Program-made: the position numbers and the translations under genes
Origin: Trachythela sp. YZ-2020
Taxonomy: Eukaryota > Cnidaria > Anthozoa > Malacalcyonacea > Clavulariidae
DNA: 64,000 bases
NCBI GenBank assembly: GCA_016169945.1
Contig: JADLSH010000057.1
Coordinates: 1 to 64,000, forward strand
Reading direction: 5' to 3'
Notes under the pieces: generated by a model
Told to the model about the DNA's origin: nothing
What the model saw: only the letters and a program-made list of their open reading frames with translations
Databases searched by the model: none
Shown here: positions 15,001-30,000 of the stretch, piece after piece
Layout: every line of letters starts with the position of its first letter
Numbering within the stretch: position 1 is the first letter of the stretch

Positions 15001-18000
15001 GAAAAAATGTTAAGGGGTTAGCCTTTACTTTTTAGCCATTTTCGACCACTTTCTGAGTTTTTGTGGCCGAAAATGGCCAAAAAGTAAAGGGGTTAGCCTT
15101 AACTTTTCGTCGAAAAAATGTTAAGGGTTAGCCTTTACTTTTTAGCCATTTTCGACCACTTTTTGAGTTTTTGAAAAAGTGGCCAAAATGGCTAAAAAGT
15201 AAAGGGGTTAGCCTTAACTTTTCGTCGAAAAAATGTTAGGAGTTAGCCTTTACTTTTAGTCATTTTCGACCACTTTCTGAGTTTTGAAAAAGTGGCCTTT
15301 GAAAGTTAGTTTACCTTTTGCCATTTCGACCGCTTTCTGAATTTTGAAAAAGTGGCCGAAAATGGCCCATAAAGGGTTAGCCTTAACTTTTCGTCGAAAA
15401 AATGTTGAGGGTTAGCCTTTACTTTTTAGCCATTTTCGACCACTTTCTGAGTTTTTGAAAAAGTGGCCGAAAATGGCCAAAAAGTAAAGGGGTTAGCCTT
15501 AACTTTTCGTCGAAAAAATGTTAAGGGTTAGCCTTTACTTTTTAGCCATTTTTGACCACTTTCTGAGTTTTGAAAAAGTGGCCGAAAATGGCCAAAAGTA
15601 AAGGGGTTAGCCTTAACCTTTCGTCGAAAAAATGTTAAGGGGTTAGCCTTTACTTTTAGTCATTTTCGACCACTTTCTGATTTTTTGAAAAAGTGGCCGA
15701 AAATGGCCAAAAGTAAAGGGTTAGCCTTAACTTTTCGTCGAAAAATGTTAAGGGGTTAGCCTTTACTTTTAGTCATTTTCGACCACTTTCTGAGTTTTTG
15801 AAAAAGTGGCGAAAATGGCCAAAAAGTAAAGGGGTTAGCCTTAACTTTTCGTCGAAAAAATGTTGATGGTTAGCCTTTACTTTTTAGCCATTTTTGACCA
15901 CTTTCTGAGTTTTTGAAAAAGTGGCCGAAAATGGCCAAAAAGTAAAGGGGTTAGCCTTAACTTTTCGTCGAAAAAATGTTAAGGGGTTAGCCTTTACTTT
16001 TTAGCCATTTTCGACCACTTTCTGAGTTTTGAAAAAGTGGCCGAAAATGGCCAAAAAGTAAAGGGGTTAGCCTTAACATTTCGTCGAAAAAATGTTAAGG
16101 GGTTAGCCTTTACTTTTTAGTCATTTTCGACCACTTTCTGAGTTTTTGAAAAAGTGGCCGAAAATGGCCAAAAAGTAAAGGGGTTAGCCTTAACTTTTCG
16201 TCGAAAAAATGTTAAGGGGTTAGCCTTTACTTTTTAGCCATTTTCGACCACTTTCTGAGTTTTTGAAAAAGTGGCCGAAAATGGCCAAAAAGTAAAGGGG
16301 TTAGCCTTAACTTTTCGTCGAAAAAATGTTAAGGGGTTAGCCTTTACTTTTTTGACATTTTCGATCGCTTTCTGAATTTTTGAAAAAGTGGCCGAAAATG
16401 GCCAAAAATTAAACGGGTTAGCCTTTACTTTTTAGCCATTTTCGACCACTTTCTAAGTTTTTGAAAAAGTGGCTGAAAATGGCCAAAAGTAAAGGTTAGC
16501 CTTAACCTTTCGTCTAAAAATGTTAAGGGGTTAGCCTTTACTTTTTAGCCATTTTCGACCACTTTCTGAGTTTTTGAAAAAGTGGCCAAAAATGGCCAAA
16601 AAGTAAAGGGATTTAGCCTTAACTTTTCGTCGAAAAAATGTTAAGGGGTTAGCCTTTACTTTTTAGCCATTTTCGACCACTTTCTGAGTTTTTGAAAAAG
16701 TGGCCGAAAATGGCCAAATAGTAAAGGGGTTAGCCTTAACCTTTCGTCGAAAAAATGTTAAGGGGTTAGCCTTTACTTTTTAGTCATTTTCGACCACTTT
16801 CTGAGTTTTTGAAAAAGTGGCCAAAATGGCCAAAAAGTAAAGGGGTTAATTAACTTTTCGTCGAAAAAATGTTAAGGGTTAGCCTTTACTTTTTTGCCAT
16901 TTTCGACCGCTTTCTGAATTTTTGAAAAAGTGGCCGAAAATGGCCAAAAGTAAAGGGTTAGCCTTAACTTTTCGTCGAAAAATGTTAAGGGGTTAGCCTT
17001 TACTTTTAGCCATTTTCGACCACTTTCTGAGTTTTTGAAAAGTGGCCGAAAATGGCCAAAAAGTAAAGGGGTTAGCCTTAACTTTTCGTCGAAAAATGTT
17101 AAGGGTTAGCCTTTACTTTTTAGCCATTTTCGACCACTTTCTGAGTTTTTGTGGCCGAAAATGGCCAAAAGTAAAGGGGTTAGCCTTAACTTTTCGTCGA
17201 AAAATGTTAAGGGTTACCCTTTACTTTTTAGCCATTTTCGACCACTTTTTGAGTTTTTGAAAAAGTGGCCAAAAATGGCCAAAAAGTAAAGGGTTAGCCT
17301 TAACTTTTCGTCGAAAAAATGTTAAGGGTTAGCCTTTACTTTTTGACATTTTCGATCGCTTTCTGAATTTTTGAAAAAGTGGCCAAAATGGCCAAAAATT
17401 AAACAGGTTAGCCTTTACTTTTTAGCCATTTTCGACCACTCTAAGTTTTGAAAAAGTGGCTGAAAATGGCCAAAAAGTAAAGGGGTTAGCCTTAACTTTC
17501 GTCGAAAAAATGTTAAGGGGTTAGCCTTTACTTTTAGCCATTTTCGTCCACTTTCTGAGTTTTTGAAAAAGTGGCCAAAAATGGCCAAAAAGTAAAGGGG
17601 TTAGCCTTAACTTTTCGTCGAAAAAATGTTGAGGGTTAGCCTTTACTTTTTAGCCATTTTTGACCACTTTCTGAGTTTTTGAAAAAGTGGCCGAAAATGG
17701 CCAAAAAGTAAAGGGGTTAGCCTTAACCTTTCGTCGAAAAAATGTTAAGGGGTTAGCCTTTACTTTTTAGTCATTTTCGACCACTTTCTGAGTTTTTGAA
17801 AAAGTGGCCAAAAATGGCCAAAAAGTAAAGGGGTTAGCCTTAACTTTTCGTCGAAAAAATGTTAAGGGTTAGCCTTTACTTTTTTGCCATTTTCGACCGC
17901 TTTCTGAATTTTTGAAAAAGTGGCCGAAAATGGCCAAAAAGTAAAGGGGTTAGCCTTAACTTTTCGTCGAAAAAATGTTAAGGGGTTAGCCTTTACTTTT

Positions 18001-21000
18001 TAGCCATTTTCGACCACTTTCTGAGTTTTTGAAAAAGTGGCCGAAAATGGCCAAAAAGTAAAGGGATTTAGCCTTAACTTTTCGTCGAAAAAATGTTAAG
18101 GGTTAGCCTTTACTTTTTAGCCATTTTCGACCACTTTCTGAGTTTTTGTGGCCGAAAATGGCCAAAAAGTAAAGGGGTTAGCCTTAACTTTTCGTCGAAA
18201 AAATGTTAGGGAGTTAGCCTTTACTTTTTAGTCATTTTCGACCACTTTCTGAGTTTTTGAAAAAGTGGCCTTTGAAAGGGGTTAGCCTTTACCTTTTTGC
18301 CATTTTCGACCGCTTTCTGAATTTTTGAAAAAGTGGCCGAAAATGGCCAAAAAGTAAAGGGGTTAACTTAACTCGTCGAAAAATGTTGAGGTTAGCCTTT
18401 ACTTTTTAGCCATTTTGACCACTTTCTGAGTTTTTGAAAAAGTGGCCGAAAATGGCCAAAAAGTAAAGGGGTTAGCCTTAACTTTTCGTCGAAAAAATGT
18501 TAAGGGGTTAGCCTTTACTTTTTAGCCATTTTCGACCACTTTCTGAGTTTTTGAAAAAGTGGCCGAAAATGGCCAAAATTAAAGGGGTTACCCTTAAACT
18601 TTCGTACTAAAAATTGTAATGGGTTAGCCTTTACTTTTTAGTCATTTTCGACCACTTTCTGAGTTTTTGAAAAAGTGGCCGAAAATGGCCAAAAAGTAAA
18701 GGGTTAGCCTTAACCTTTCGTCGAAAAAATGTTAAGGGGTTAGCCTTTACTTTTAGTCATTTTCGACCACTTTCTGAGTTTTTGAAAAAGTGGCCGAAAA
18801 TGGCCAAAAAGTAAAGGGGTTAGCCTTAACTTTTCGTCGAAAAATGTTGAGGTTAGCCTTTACTTTTAGCCATTTTTGACCACTTTCTGAGTTTTTGAAA
18901 AAGTGGCCGAAAATGGCCAAAAGTAAAGGGGTTAGCCTTAACACTTTTCGTCGAAAAAATGTTAAGGGGTTAGCCTTTACTTTTTAGCCATTTTCGGCCA
19001 CTTTTTGAGTTCTGAAAAAGTGGCCGAAAATGGCCAAAAAGTAAAGGGGTTAGCCTTCACTTTTCGTCGAAAAAATGTTAAGGGGTTAGCCTTTACTTTT
19101 TGGTCATTTTCGGCCACTTTTTGAGTTTTTGAAAGTGGCCGAAAATGGCCAAAAAGTAAAGGGGTTAGCCTTAACTTTTCGTCGAAAAAATGTTAAGGGG
19201 TTAGCCTTTACTTCTTGGTCATTTTCGGCCACTTTTTGAGTTCTGAAAAAGTGGCCGAAATGGCCAAAAAGTAAAGGGGTTAGCCTTCACTTTTCGTCGA
19301 AAAAATGTTAAGGGGTTAGCCTTTACTTTTTGACATTTTCGATCGCTTTCTGAATTTTTGAAAAAGTGGCCGAAAATGGCCAAAAATTAAACGGGTTAGC
19401 CTTTACTTTTTAGCCATTTTCGACCACTTTCTAAGTTTTTGAAAAAGTGGCTGAAAATGGCCAAAAAGTAAAGGGGTTAGCCTTAACCTTTCGTCGAAAA
19501 AATGTTAAGGGGTTAGCCTTTACTTTTTAGTCATTTTCGACCACTTTCTGAGTTTTTGAAAAAGTGGCCGAAAATGGCCAAAAAGTAAAGGGGTTAGCCT
19601 TAACATTTCGTCGAAAAAATGTTAAGGGGTTAGCCTTTACTTTTTAGTCATTTTCGACCACTTTCTGAGTTTTTGAAAAAGTGGCCGAAAATGGTCAAAA
19701 AGTAAAGGGGTTAGCCTTAACTTTTCGTCGAAAAAATGTTAAGGGGTTAGCCTTTACTTTTTAGCCATTTTCGACCACTTTCTGAGTTTTTGAAAAAGTG
19801 GCCGAAAATGGCCAAAAAGTAAAGGGGTTAGCCTTAACTTTTCGTCGAAAAAATGTTAAGGGCTTAGCCTTTACTTTTTTGACATTTTCGATCGCTTTCT
19901 GAATTTTTGAAAAAGTGGCCGAAAATGGCCAAAAATTAAACGGGTTAGCCTTTACTTTTTAGCCATTTTCGACCACTTTCTAAGTTTTTGAAAAAGTGGC
20001 TGAAAATGGCCAAAAAGTAAAGGGGTTAGCCTTAACCTTTCGTCGAAAAAATGTTAAGGGGTTAGCCTTTACTTTTTAGTCATTTTCGACCACTTTCTGA
20101 ATTTTTGAAAAGGTGGCCGAAAATGGCCAAAAAGTAAAGGGGTTAGCCTTAAATTTTCGTCGAAAAAATGTTAAGGGGTTAGCCTTTACTTTTTAGTCAT
20201 TTTCGACCACTTTCTGAGTTTTTGAAAAAGTGGCCGAAAATGGCCAAAAAGTAAAGGGTTAGCCTTAACTTTTCGTCGAAAAAATGTTGAGGTTAGCCTT
20301 TACTTTTAGCCATTTTTGACCACTTTCTGAGTTTTTGAAAAAGTGGCGAAAATGGCCAAAAGTAAAGGGGTTAGCCTTAACTTTTCGTCGAAAAATGTTA
20401 AGGGTTAGCCTTTACTTTTTAGTCATTTTCGACCACTTTCTGAGTTTTGAAAAAGTGGCCAAAATGGCCAAAAAGTAAAGGGTTAATTTAACTTTTCGTC
20501 GAAAAATGTTAAAGGGAAAGTTAGCCTTACTTTTTAGCCATTTTCGACCACTTTCTGAGTTTTGAAAAAGTGGCCGAAAATGGCCAAAAAGTAAAGGTTA
20601 GTTAACTTTTCGTCGAAAAAATGTTAAGGGTTAGCCTTTACTTTTGCCATTTTCGACCGCTTTCTGAATTTTTGAAAAGTGGCCGAAAATGGCCAAAAAG
20701 TAAAGGGTTAGCCTTAACTTTTCGTCGAAAAATGTTAAGGGTTAGCCTTTACTTTTTAGCCATTTTCGACCACTTTCTGAGTTTTGAAAAAGTGGCCGAA
20801 AATGGCCAAAAAGTAAAGGGTTAGCCTTAACTTTTCGTCGAAAAAATGTTAAGGGGTTAGCCTTTACTTTTTAGCCATTTTCGACCACTTTCTGAGTTTT
20901 TGTGGCCGAAAATGGCCAAAAAGTAAAGGGGTTAGCCTTAACTTTTCGTCGAAAAAATGTTAAGGGTTAGCCTTTACTTTTTAGCCATTTTCGACCACTT

Positions 21001-24000
21001 TTTGAGTTTTTGAAAAAGTGGCCAAAAATGGCCAAAAAGTAAAGGGGTTAGCCTTAACTTTTCGTCGAAAAAATGTTAGGGAGTTAGCCTTTACTTTTTA
21101 GTCATTTTCGACCACTTTCTGAGTTTTTGAAAAAGTGGCCTTTGAAAGGGGTTAGCCTTTACCTTTTTGCCATTTTCGACCGCTTTCTGAATTTTTGAAA
21201 AAGTGGCCGAAAATGGCCAAAAAGTAAAGGGGTTAGCCTTAACTTTTCGTCGAAAAAATGTTGAGGGTTAGCCTTTACTTTTTAGCCATTTTTGACCACT
21301 TTCTGAGTTTTTGAAAAAGTGGCCGAAAATGGCCAAAAGTAAAGGGGTTAGCCTTAACTTTTCGTCGAAAAATGTTAAGGGGTTAGCCTTTACTTTTTAG
21401 CCATTTTCGACCACTTTCTGAGTTTTTGAAAAAGTGGCCGAAAATGGCCAAAAAGTAAAGGGGTTAGCCTTAACCTTTCGTCGAAAAAATGTTAAGGGTT
21501 AGCCTTTACTTTTTTGCCATTTTCGACCGCTTTCTGAATTTTTGAAAAAGTGGCCGAAAATGGCCAAAAAGTAAAGGGGTTAGCCTTAACTTTTCGTCGA
21601 AAAAATGTTAAGGTTAGCCTTTACTTTTAGTCATTTTCGACCACTTTCTGAGTTTTTGAAAAAGTGGCCGAAAATGGCCAAAAAGTAAAGGGGTTAGCCT
21701 TAACATTTAGTCGAAAAATGTTGAGGGTTAGCCTTTACTTTTTAGCCATTTTTGACCACTTTCTGAGTTTTTGAAAAAGTGGCCGAAAATGGCCAAAAAG
21801 TAAAGGGGTTAGCCTTAACTTTTCGTCGAAAAAATGTTAAGGGGTTAGCCTTTACTTTTTAGTCATTTTCGACCACTTTCTGAGTTTTTGAAAAAGTGGC
21901 CGAAAATGGCCAAAAAGTAAAGGGGTTAGCCTTAACTTTTCGTCGAAAAAATGTTAAGGGCTTAGCCTTTACTTTTTTGACATTTTCGATCGCTTTCTGA
22001 ATTTTTGAAAAAGTGGCCGAAAATGGCCAAAAATTAAACGGGTTAGCCTTTACTTTTTAGCCATTTTCGACCACTTTCTAAGTTTTTGAAAAAGTGGCTG
22101 AAAATGGCCAAAAAGTAAAGGGGTTAGCCTTAACCTTTCGTCGAAAAAATGTTAAGGGGTTAGCCTTTACTTTTTAGTCATTTTCGACCACTTTCTGAGT
22201 TTTTGAAAAAGTGGCCAAAAATGGCCAAAAAGTAAAGGGGTTAGCCTTAACTTTTCGTCGAAAAAATGTTGAGGGTTAGCCTTTACTTTTTAGCCATTTT
22301 TGACCACTTTCTGAGTTTTTGAAAAAGTGGCCGAAAATGGCCAAAAAGTAAAGGGGTTAGCCTTAACTTTTCGTCGAAAAAATGTTAAGGGGTTAGCCTT
22401 TACTTTTTAGCCATTTTCGACCACTTTCTGAGTTTTTGAAAAAGTGGCCGAAAATGGCCAAAAAGTAAAGGGGTTAGCCTTAACCTTTCGTCGAAAAAAT
22501 GTTAAGGGGTTAGCCTTTACTTTTTAGTCATTTTCGACCACTTTCTGAGTTTTTGAAAAAGTGGCCGAAAATGGCCAAAAAGTAAAGGGGTTAGCCTTAA
22601 CTTTTCGTCGAAAAAATGTTAAGGGTTAGCCTTTACTTTTTAGCCATTTTCGACCACTTTCTGAGTTTTTGTGGCCGAAAATGGCCAAAAAGTAAAGGGG
22701 TTAGCCTTAACTTTTCGTCGAAAAAATGTTAAGGGTTAGCCTTTACTTTTTAGCCATTTTCGACCACTTTTTGAGTTTTTGAAAAAGTGGCCAAAAATGG
22801 CCAAAAAGTAAAGGGGTTAGCCTTAACTTTTCGTCGAAAAAATGTTAGGGAGTTAGCCTTTACTTTTTAGTCATTTTCGACCACTTTCTGAGTTTTTGAA
22901 AAAGTGGCCTTTGAAAGGGGTTAGCCTTTACCTTTTTGCCATTTTCGACCGCTTTCTGAATTTTTGAAAAAGTGGCCGAAAATGGCCAAAAAGTAAAGGG
23001 GTTAGCCTTAACTTTTCGTCGAAAAAATGTTGAGGGTTAGCCTTTACTTTTTAGCCATTTTTGACCACTTTCTGAGTTTTTGAAAAAGTGGCCGAAAATG
23101 GCCAAAAAGTAAAGGGGTTAGCCTTAACTTTTCGTCGAAAAAATGTTAAGGGGTTAGCCTTTACTTTTTAGCCATTTTCGACCACTTTCTGAGTTTTTGA
23201 AAAAGTGGCCGAAAATGGCCAAAAAGTAAAGGGGTTAGCCTTAACCTTTCGTCGAAAAAATGTTAAGGGGTTAGCCTTTACTTTTTAGTCATTTTCGACC
23301 ACTTTCTGAGTTTTTGAAAAAGTGGCCGAAAATGGCCAAAAAGTAAAGGGGTTAGCCTTAACCTTTCGTCGAAAAAATGTTAAGGGGTTAGCCTTTACTT
23401 TTTAGTCATTTTCGACCACTTTCTGAGTTTTTGAAAAAGTGGCCGAAAATGGCCAAAAAGTAAAGGGTTAGCCTATAACTTTTCGTCGAAAAAATGTTGA
23501 GGGTTAGCCTTTACTTTTTAGCCATTTTCGACCACTTTCTGAGTTTTTGAAAAAGTGGCCGAAAATGGCCAAAAAGTAAAGGGGTTAGCCTTAACTTTTC
23601 GTCGAAAAAATGTTAAGGGCTTAGCCTTTACTTTTTTGACATTTTCGATCGCTTTCTGAATTTTTGAAAAAGTGGCCGAAAATGGCCAAAAATTAAACGG
23701 GTTAGCCTTTACTTTTTAGCCATTTTCGACCACTTTCTAAGTTTTTGAAAAAGTGGCTGAAAATGGCCAAAAAGTAAAGGGGTTAGCCTTAACCTTTCGT
23801 CGAAAAAATGTTAAGGTGTTAGCCTTTACTTTTTAGTCATTTTCGACCACTTTCTGAGTTTTTGAAAAAGTGGCCGAAAATGGCCAAAGTAAAGGGGTTA
23901 ATATAACTTTTCGTCGAAAAATGTTAAGGGTTAGCCTTTACTTTTAGTCATTTTCGACCACTTTCTGAGTTTTTGAAAAAGTGGCCGAAAATGGTCAAAA

Positions 24001-27000
24001 ATAAAGGGTTAGCCTTAACTTTTCGTCGAAAAATGTTAAGGGTTAGCCTTTACTTTTAGCCATTTTTGACCACTTTCTGAGTTTTTGAAAAAGTGGCCGA
24101 AAATGGCCAAAAAGTAAAGGGGTTAGCCTTAACTTTTCGTCGAAAAATGTTAAGGGCTTAGCCTTTACTTTTTGACATTTTCGATCGCTTTCTGAATTTT
24201 TTGAAAAAGTGGCCGAAAATGGCCAAAATTAAACAGGTTAGCCTTTACTTTTTAGCCATTTTCGACCACTTTCTAAGTTTTTGAAAAAGTGGCTGAAAAT
24301 TGCCAAAAAGTAAAGGGTTAGCCTTAACCTTTCGTCGAAAAATGTTAAGGGGTTAGCCTTTACTTTTAGTCATTTTCGACCACTTTCTGAATTTTGAAAA
24401 GGTGGCCGAAAATGGTCAAAAGGTAAAGGGTTAGCCTTAAATTTTCGTCGAAAAATGTTAAGGGTTAGCCTTTACTTTTAGTCATTTTCGACCACTTTCT
24501 GAGTTTTGAAAAAGTGGCCGAAAATGGCCAAAAATAAAGGGTTAGCCTTAACTTTTCGTCGAAAAATGTTGAGGTTAGCCTTTACTTTTAGCCATTTTGA
24601 CCACTTTCTGAGTTTTTGAAAAAGTGGCCGAAAATGGCCAAAAGTAAAGGGGTTAGCCTTAACTTTTCGTCGAAAAATGTTAAGGGTTAGCCTTTACTTT
24701 TTAGTCATTTTCGACCACTTTCTGAGTTTTGAAAAAGTGGCCAAAATGGCCAAAAAGTAAAGGGGTTAGCCTTAACTTTTCGTCGAAAAATGTTAAAGGG
24801 GTTAGCCTTTACTTTTTAGCCATTTTCGACCACTTTCTGAGTTTTTGAAAAAGTGGCCGAAAATGGCCAAAAAGTAAAGGGGTTAGCCTTAACCTTTCGT
24901 CGAAAAAATGTTAAGGGGTTAGCCTTTACTTTTTAGTCATTTTCGACCACTTTCTGAGTTTTTGAAAAAGTGGCCAAAAATGGCCAAAAAGTAAAGGGGT
25001 TAGCCTTAACTTTTCGTCGAAAAAATGTTAAGGGTTAGCCTTTACTTTTTTGCCATTTTCGACCGCTTTCTGAATTTTTGAAAAAGTGGCCGAAAATGGC
25101 CAAAAAGTAAAGGGGTTAGCCTTAACTTTTCGTCGAAAAAATGTTAAGGGGTTAGCCTTTACTTTTTAGCCATTTTCGACCACTTTCTGAGTTTTTGAAA
25201 AAGTGGCCGAAAATGGCCAAAATGTAAAGGGGTTAGCCTTAACTTTTCGTCGAAAAATGTTAAGGGTTAGCCTTTACTTTTTAGCCATTTTCGACCACTT
25301 TCTGAGTTTTGTGGCCAAAATGGCCAAAAGTAAAAGGGTTAGCCTTAACTTTTCGTCGAAAAAATGTTAAGGGTTAGCCTTTACTTTTAGCCATTTTCGA
25401 CCACTTTTGAGTTTTGAAAAAGTGGCCAAAATGGCCAAAAAGTAAAGGGGTTAGCCTTAACTTTTCGTCGAAAAATGTTAGGAGTTAGCCTTTACTTTTA
25501 GTCATTTTCGACCACTTTCTGAGTTTTTGAAAAAGTGGCCTTTGAAAGGGGTTAGCCTTTACCTTTTTGCCATTTTCGACCGCTTTCTGAATTTTTGAAA
25601 AAGTGGCCGAAAATGGCCAAAAAGTAAAGGGGTTAGCCTTAACTTTTCGTCGAAAAAATGTTGAGGGTTAGCCTTTACTTTTAGCCATTTTGACCACTTT
25701 CTGAGTTTTTGCAAAAGTGGCCGAAAATGGCCAAAAAGTAAAGGGGTTAGCCTTAACTTTTCGTCGAAAAAATGTTAAGGGGTTAGCCTTTACTTTTTAG
25801 CCATTTTCGACCACTTTCTGAGTTTTTGAAAAAGTGGCCGAAAATGGCCAAAAGTAAAGGGTTAGCCTATAACCTTTCGTCGAATAAATGTTAAGGGGTT
25901 AGCCTTTACTTTTTAGTCATTTTCGACCACTTTCTGAGTTTTTGAAAAAGTGGCCGAAAATGGCCAAAAATAAAGGGTTAACTTAACCTTTCGTCGAAAA
26001 AATGTTAAGGGGTTAGCCTTTACTTTTAGTCATTTTCGACCACTTTCTGAGTTTTGAAAAAGTGGCCGAAAATGGCCAAAAAGTAAAGGGTTAGCCTTAA
26101 CTTTTCGTCGAAAAAATGTTGATGGTTAGCCTTTACTTTTTAGCCATTTTTGACCACTTTCTGAGTTTTTGAAAAAGTGGCCGAAAATGGCCAAAAAGGG
26201 GTTAACCTTAACTTTTCGTCGAAAAAATGTTAAGGGTTAGCCTTTACTTTTTAGCCATTTTCGACCACTTTCTGAGTTTTTGAAAAAGTGGCCGAAAATG
26301 GCCAAAAAGTAAAGGGGTTAGCCTTTACTTTTTAGTCATTTTCGACCACTTTCTGAGTTTTTGAAAAAGTGGCCGAAAATGGCCAAAAAGTAAAGGGGTT
26401 AGCCTTAACTTTTCGTCGAAAAATGTTAAGGGTTAGCCTTTACTTTTAGCCATTTTCGACCACTTTCTGAGTTTTTGAAAAAGTGGCCGAAAATGGCCAA
26501 AAAGTAAAGGGGTTAGCCTTAACTTTTCGTCGAAAAAATGTTAAGGGCTTAGCCTTTACTTTTTTGACATTTTCGAGCGCTTTCTGAATTTTGAAAAGTG
26601 GCCGAAAATGGCCAAAAATTAAACAGGTTAGCCTTTACTTTTAGCCATTTTCGACCACTTTCTAAGTTTTGAAAAAGTGGCTGAAAATGGCCAAAAAGTA
26701 AGGGTTAGCCTTAACCTTTCGTCGAAAAATGTTAAGGGGTTAGCCTTTACTTTTTAGTCATTTTCGACCACTTTCTGAGTTTTGAAAAAGTGGCCAAAAA
26801 TGGCCAAAAAGTAAAGGGGTTAGCCTTAACTTTTCGTCGAAAAAATGTTAAGGGGTTAGCCTTTACTTTTTAGCCATTTTCGACCACTTTCTGAGTTTTT
26901 GAAAAAGTGGCCGAAAATGGCCAAAAAGTAAAGGGGTTAGCCTTAACCTTTCGTCGAAAAAATGTTAAGGGGTTAGCCTTTACTTTTTAGTCATTTTCGA

Positions 27001-30000
27001 CCACTTTCTGAGTTTTTGAAAAAGTGGCCAAAAATGGCCAAAAAGTAAAGGGGTTAGCCTTAACTTTTCGTCGAAAAAATGTTAAGGGTTAGCCTTTACT
27101 TTTTTGCCATTTTCGACCGCTTTCTGAATTTTTGAAAAAGTGGCCGAAAATGGCCAAAAAGTAAAGGGGTTAGCCTTAACTTTTCGTCGAAAAAATGTTA
27201 AGGGGTTAGCCTTTACTTTTTAGCCATTTTCGACCACTTTCTGAGTTTTTGTGGCCGAAAATGGCCAAAAAGTAAAGGGGTTAGCCTTAACTTTTCGTCG
27301 AAAAAATGTTAAGGGTTAGCCTTTACTTTTTAGCCATTTTCGACCACTTTTTGAGTTTTTGAAAAAGTGGCCAAAAATGGCCAAAAAGTAAAGGGGTTAG
27401 CCTTAACTTTTCGTCGAAAAAATGTTAAGGGCTTAGCCTTTACTTTTTTGACATTTTCGATCGCTTTCTGAATTTTTGAAAAAGTGGCCGAAAATGGCCA
27501 AAAATTAAACGGGTTAGCCTTTACTTTTTAGCCATTTTCGACCACTTTCTAAGTTTTTGAAAAAGTGGCTGAAAATGGCCAAAAAGTAAAGGGGTTAGCC
27601 TTAACCTTTCGTCGAAAAAATGTTAAGGGGTTAGCCTTTACTTTTTAGTCATTTTCGACCACTTTCTGAGTTTTTGAAAAAGTGGCCAAAAATGGCCAAA
27701 AAGTAAAGGGGTTAGCCTTAACTTTTCGTCGAAAAAATGTTAAGGGGTTAGCCTTTACTTTTTAGCCATTTTCGACCACTTTCTGAGTTTTTGAAAAAGT
27801 GGCCGAAAATGGCCAAAAGTAAAGGGGTTAGCCTATAACCTTTCGTCGAAAAAATGTTAAGGGGTTAGCCTTTACTTTTTAGTCATTTTCGACCACTTTC
27901 TGAGTTTTTGAAAAAGTGGCCAAAAATGGCCAAAAAGTAAAGGGGTTAGCCTTAACTTTTCGTCGAAAAAATGTTAAGGGTTAGCCTTTACTTTTTTGCC
28001 ATTTTCGACCGCTTTCTGAATTTTTGAAAAAGTGGCCGAAAATGGCCAAAAAGTGAAGGGGTTAGCCTTAACTTTTCGTCGAAAAATGTTAAAGGGGTTA
28101 GCCTTTACTTTTAGCCATTTTCGACCACTTTCTGAGTTTTTGAAAAAGTGGCCGAAAATGGCCAAAAAGTAAAGGGGTTAGCCTTAACTTTTCGTCGAAA
28201 AAATGTTAAGGGGTTAGCCTTTACTTTTTAGCCATTTTCGACCACTTTCTGAGTTTTTGTGGCCGAAAATGGCCAAAAAGTAAAGGGGTTAGCCTTAACT
28301 TTTCGTCGAAAAAATGTTAGGGAGTTAGCCTTTACTTTTTAGTCATTTTCGACCACTTTCTGAGTTTTTGAAAAAGTGGCCTTTGAAAGGGGTTAGCCTT
28401 TACCTTTTTGCCATTTTCGACCGCTTTCTGAATTTTTGAAAAAGTGGCCGAAAATGGCCAAAAAGTAAAGGGGTTAATATAACTTTTCGTCGAAAAATGT
28501 TGAGGGTTAGCCTTTACTTTTAGCCATTTTGACCACTTTCTGAGTTTTTGAAAAAGTGGCCGAAAATGGCCAAAAAGTAAAGGGTTATATAACTTTTCGT
28601 CGAAAAAATGTTAAGGGGTTAGCCTTTACTTTTTAGCCATTTTCGACCACTTTCTGAGTTTTTGAAAAAGTGGCCGAAAATGGCCAAAAAGTAAAGGGTT
28701 AGCCTATAACCTTTCGTCGAAAAAATGTTAAGGGTTAGCCTTTACTTTTTGCCATTTTCGACCGCTTTCTGAATTTTTGAAAAAGTGGCCGAAAATGGCC
28801 AAAAGTAAAGGGTTAATATAACTTTTCGTCGAAAAAATGTTAAGGTTAGCCTTTACTTTTTAGCCATTTTCGACCACTTTCTGAGTTTTTGAAAAAGTGG
28901 CCGAAAATGGCCATTATAAAGGGGTTAGCCTATAACTTTTCGTCGAAAAAATGTTAAGGGTTAGCCTTTACTTTTAGCCATTTTCGACCACTTTCTGAGT
29001 TTTGTGGCCGAAAATGGCCAAAAGTAAAGGGTTAACCTTAACTTTTCGTCGAAAAATGTTAAGGGTTAGCCTTTACTTTTAGCCATTTTCGACCACTTTT
29101 TGAGTTTTGAAAAAGTGGCCAAAATGGCCAAAAAGTAAAGGGTTAGCCTTAACTTTTCGTCGAAAAAATGTTAAAGGCTTAGCCTTTACTTTTTGACATT
29201 TTCGATCGCTTTCTGAATTTTTGAAAAAGTGGCCGAAAATGGCCAAAAATTAAACGGGTTAGCCTTTACTTTTTAGCCATTTTCGACCACTTTCTAAGTT
29301 TTTGAAAAAGTGGCTGAAAGTGGCCAAAAAGTAAAGGGGTTAGCCTTAACCTTTCGTCGAAAAAATGTTAAGGGTTAGCCTTTACTTTTTAGTCATTTTC
29401 GACCACTTTCTGAGTTTTTGAAAAAGTGGCCAAAAATGGCCAAAAAGTAAAGGGGTTAGCCTTAACTTTTCGTCGAAAAAATGTTAAGGGTTAGCCTTTA
29501 CTTTTTAGCCATTTTCGACCACTTTCTGAGTTTTTGAAAAAGTGGCCAAAAATGGCCAAAAAGTAAAGGGGTTAGCCTTAACTTTTCGTCGAAAAAATGT
29601 TAAGGGGTTAGCCTTTACTTTTAGTCATTTTCGACCACTTTCTGAGTTTTGAAAAAGTGGCCAAAATGGCCACAAAGTAACGGGGTTAGCCTTAACTTTT
29701 CGTCGAAAAAATGTTAAGGGTTAGCCTTTACTTTTTTGCCATTTTCGACCGCTTTCTGAATTTTTGAAAAAGTGGCCGAAAATGGCCAAAAAGTAAAGGG
29801 GTTAGCCTTAACTTTTCGTCGAAAAAATGTTAAGGGTTAGCCTTTACTTTTTAGCCATTTTCGACCACTTTCTGAGTTTTGAAAAAGTGGCCGAAAATGG
29901 CCAAAAGTAAAGGGTTAGCCTTAACTTTTCGTCGAAAAATGTTAAGGGGTTAGCCTTTACTTTTTAGCCATTTTCGACCACTTTGAGTTTTGTGGCCGAA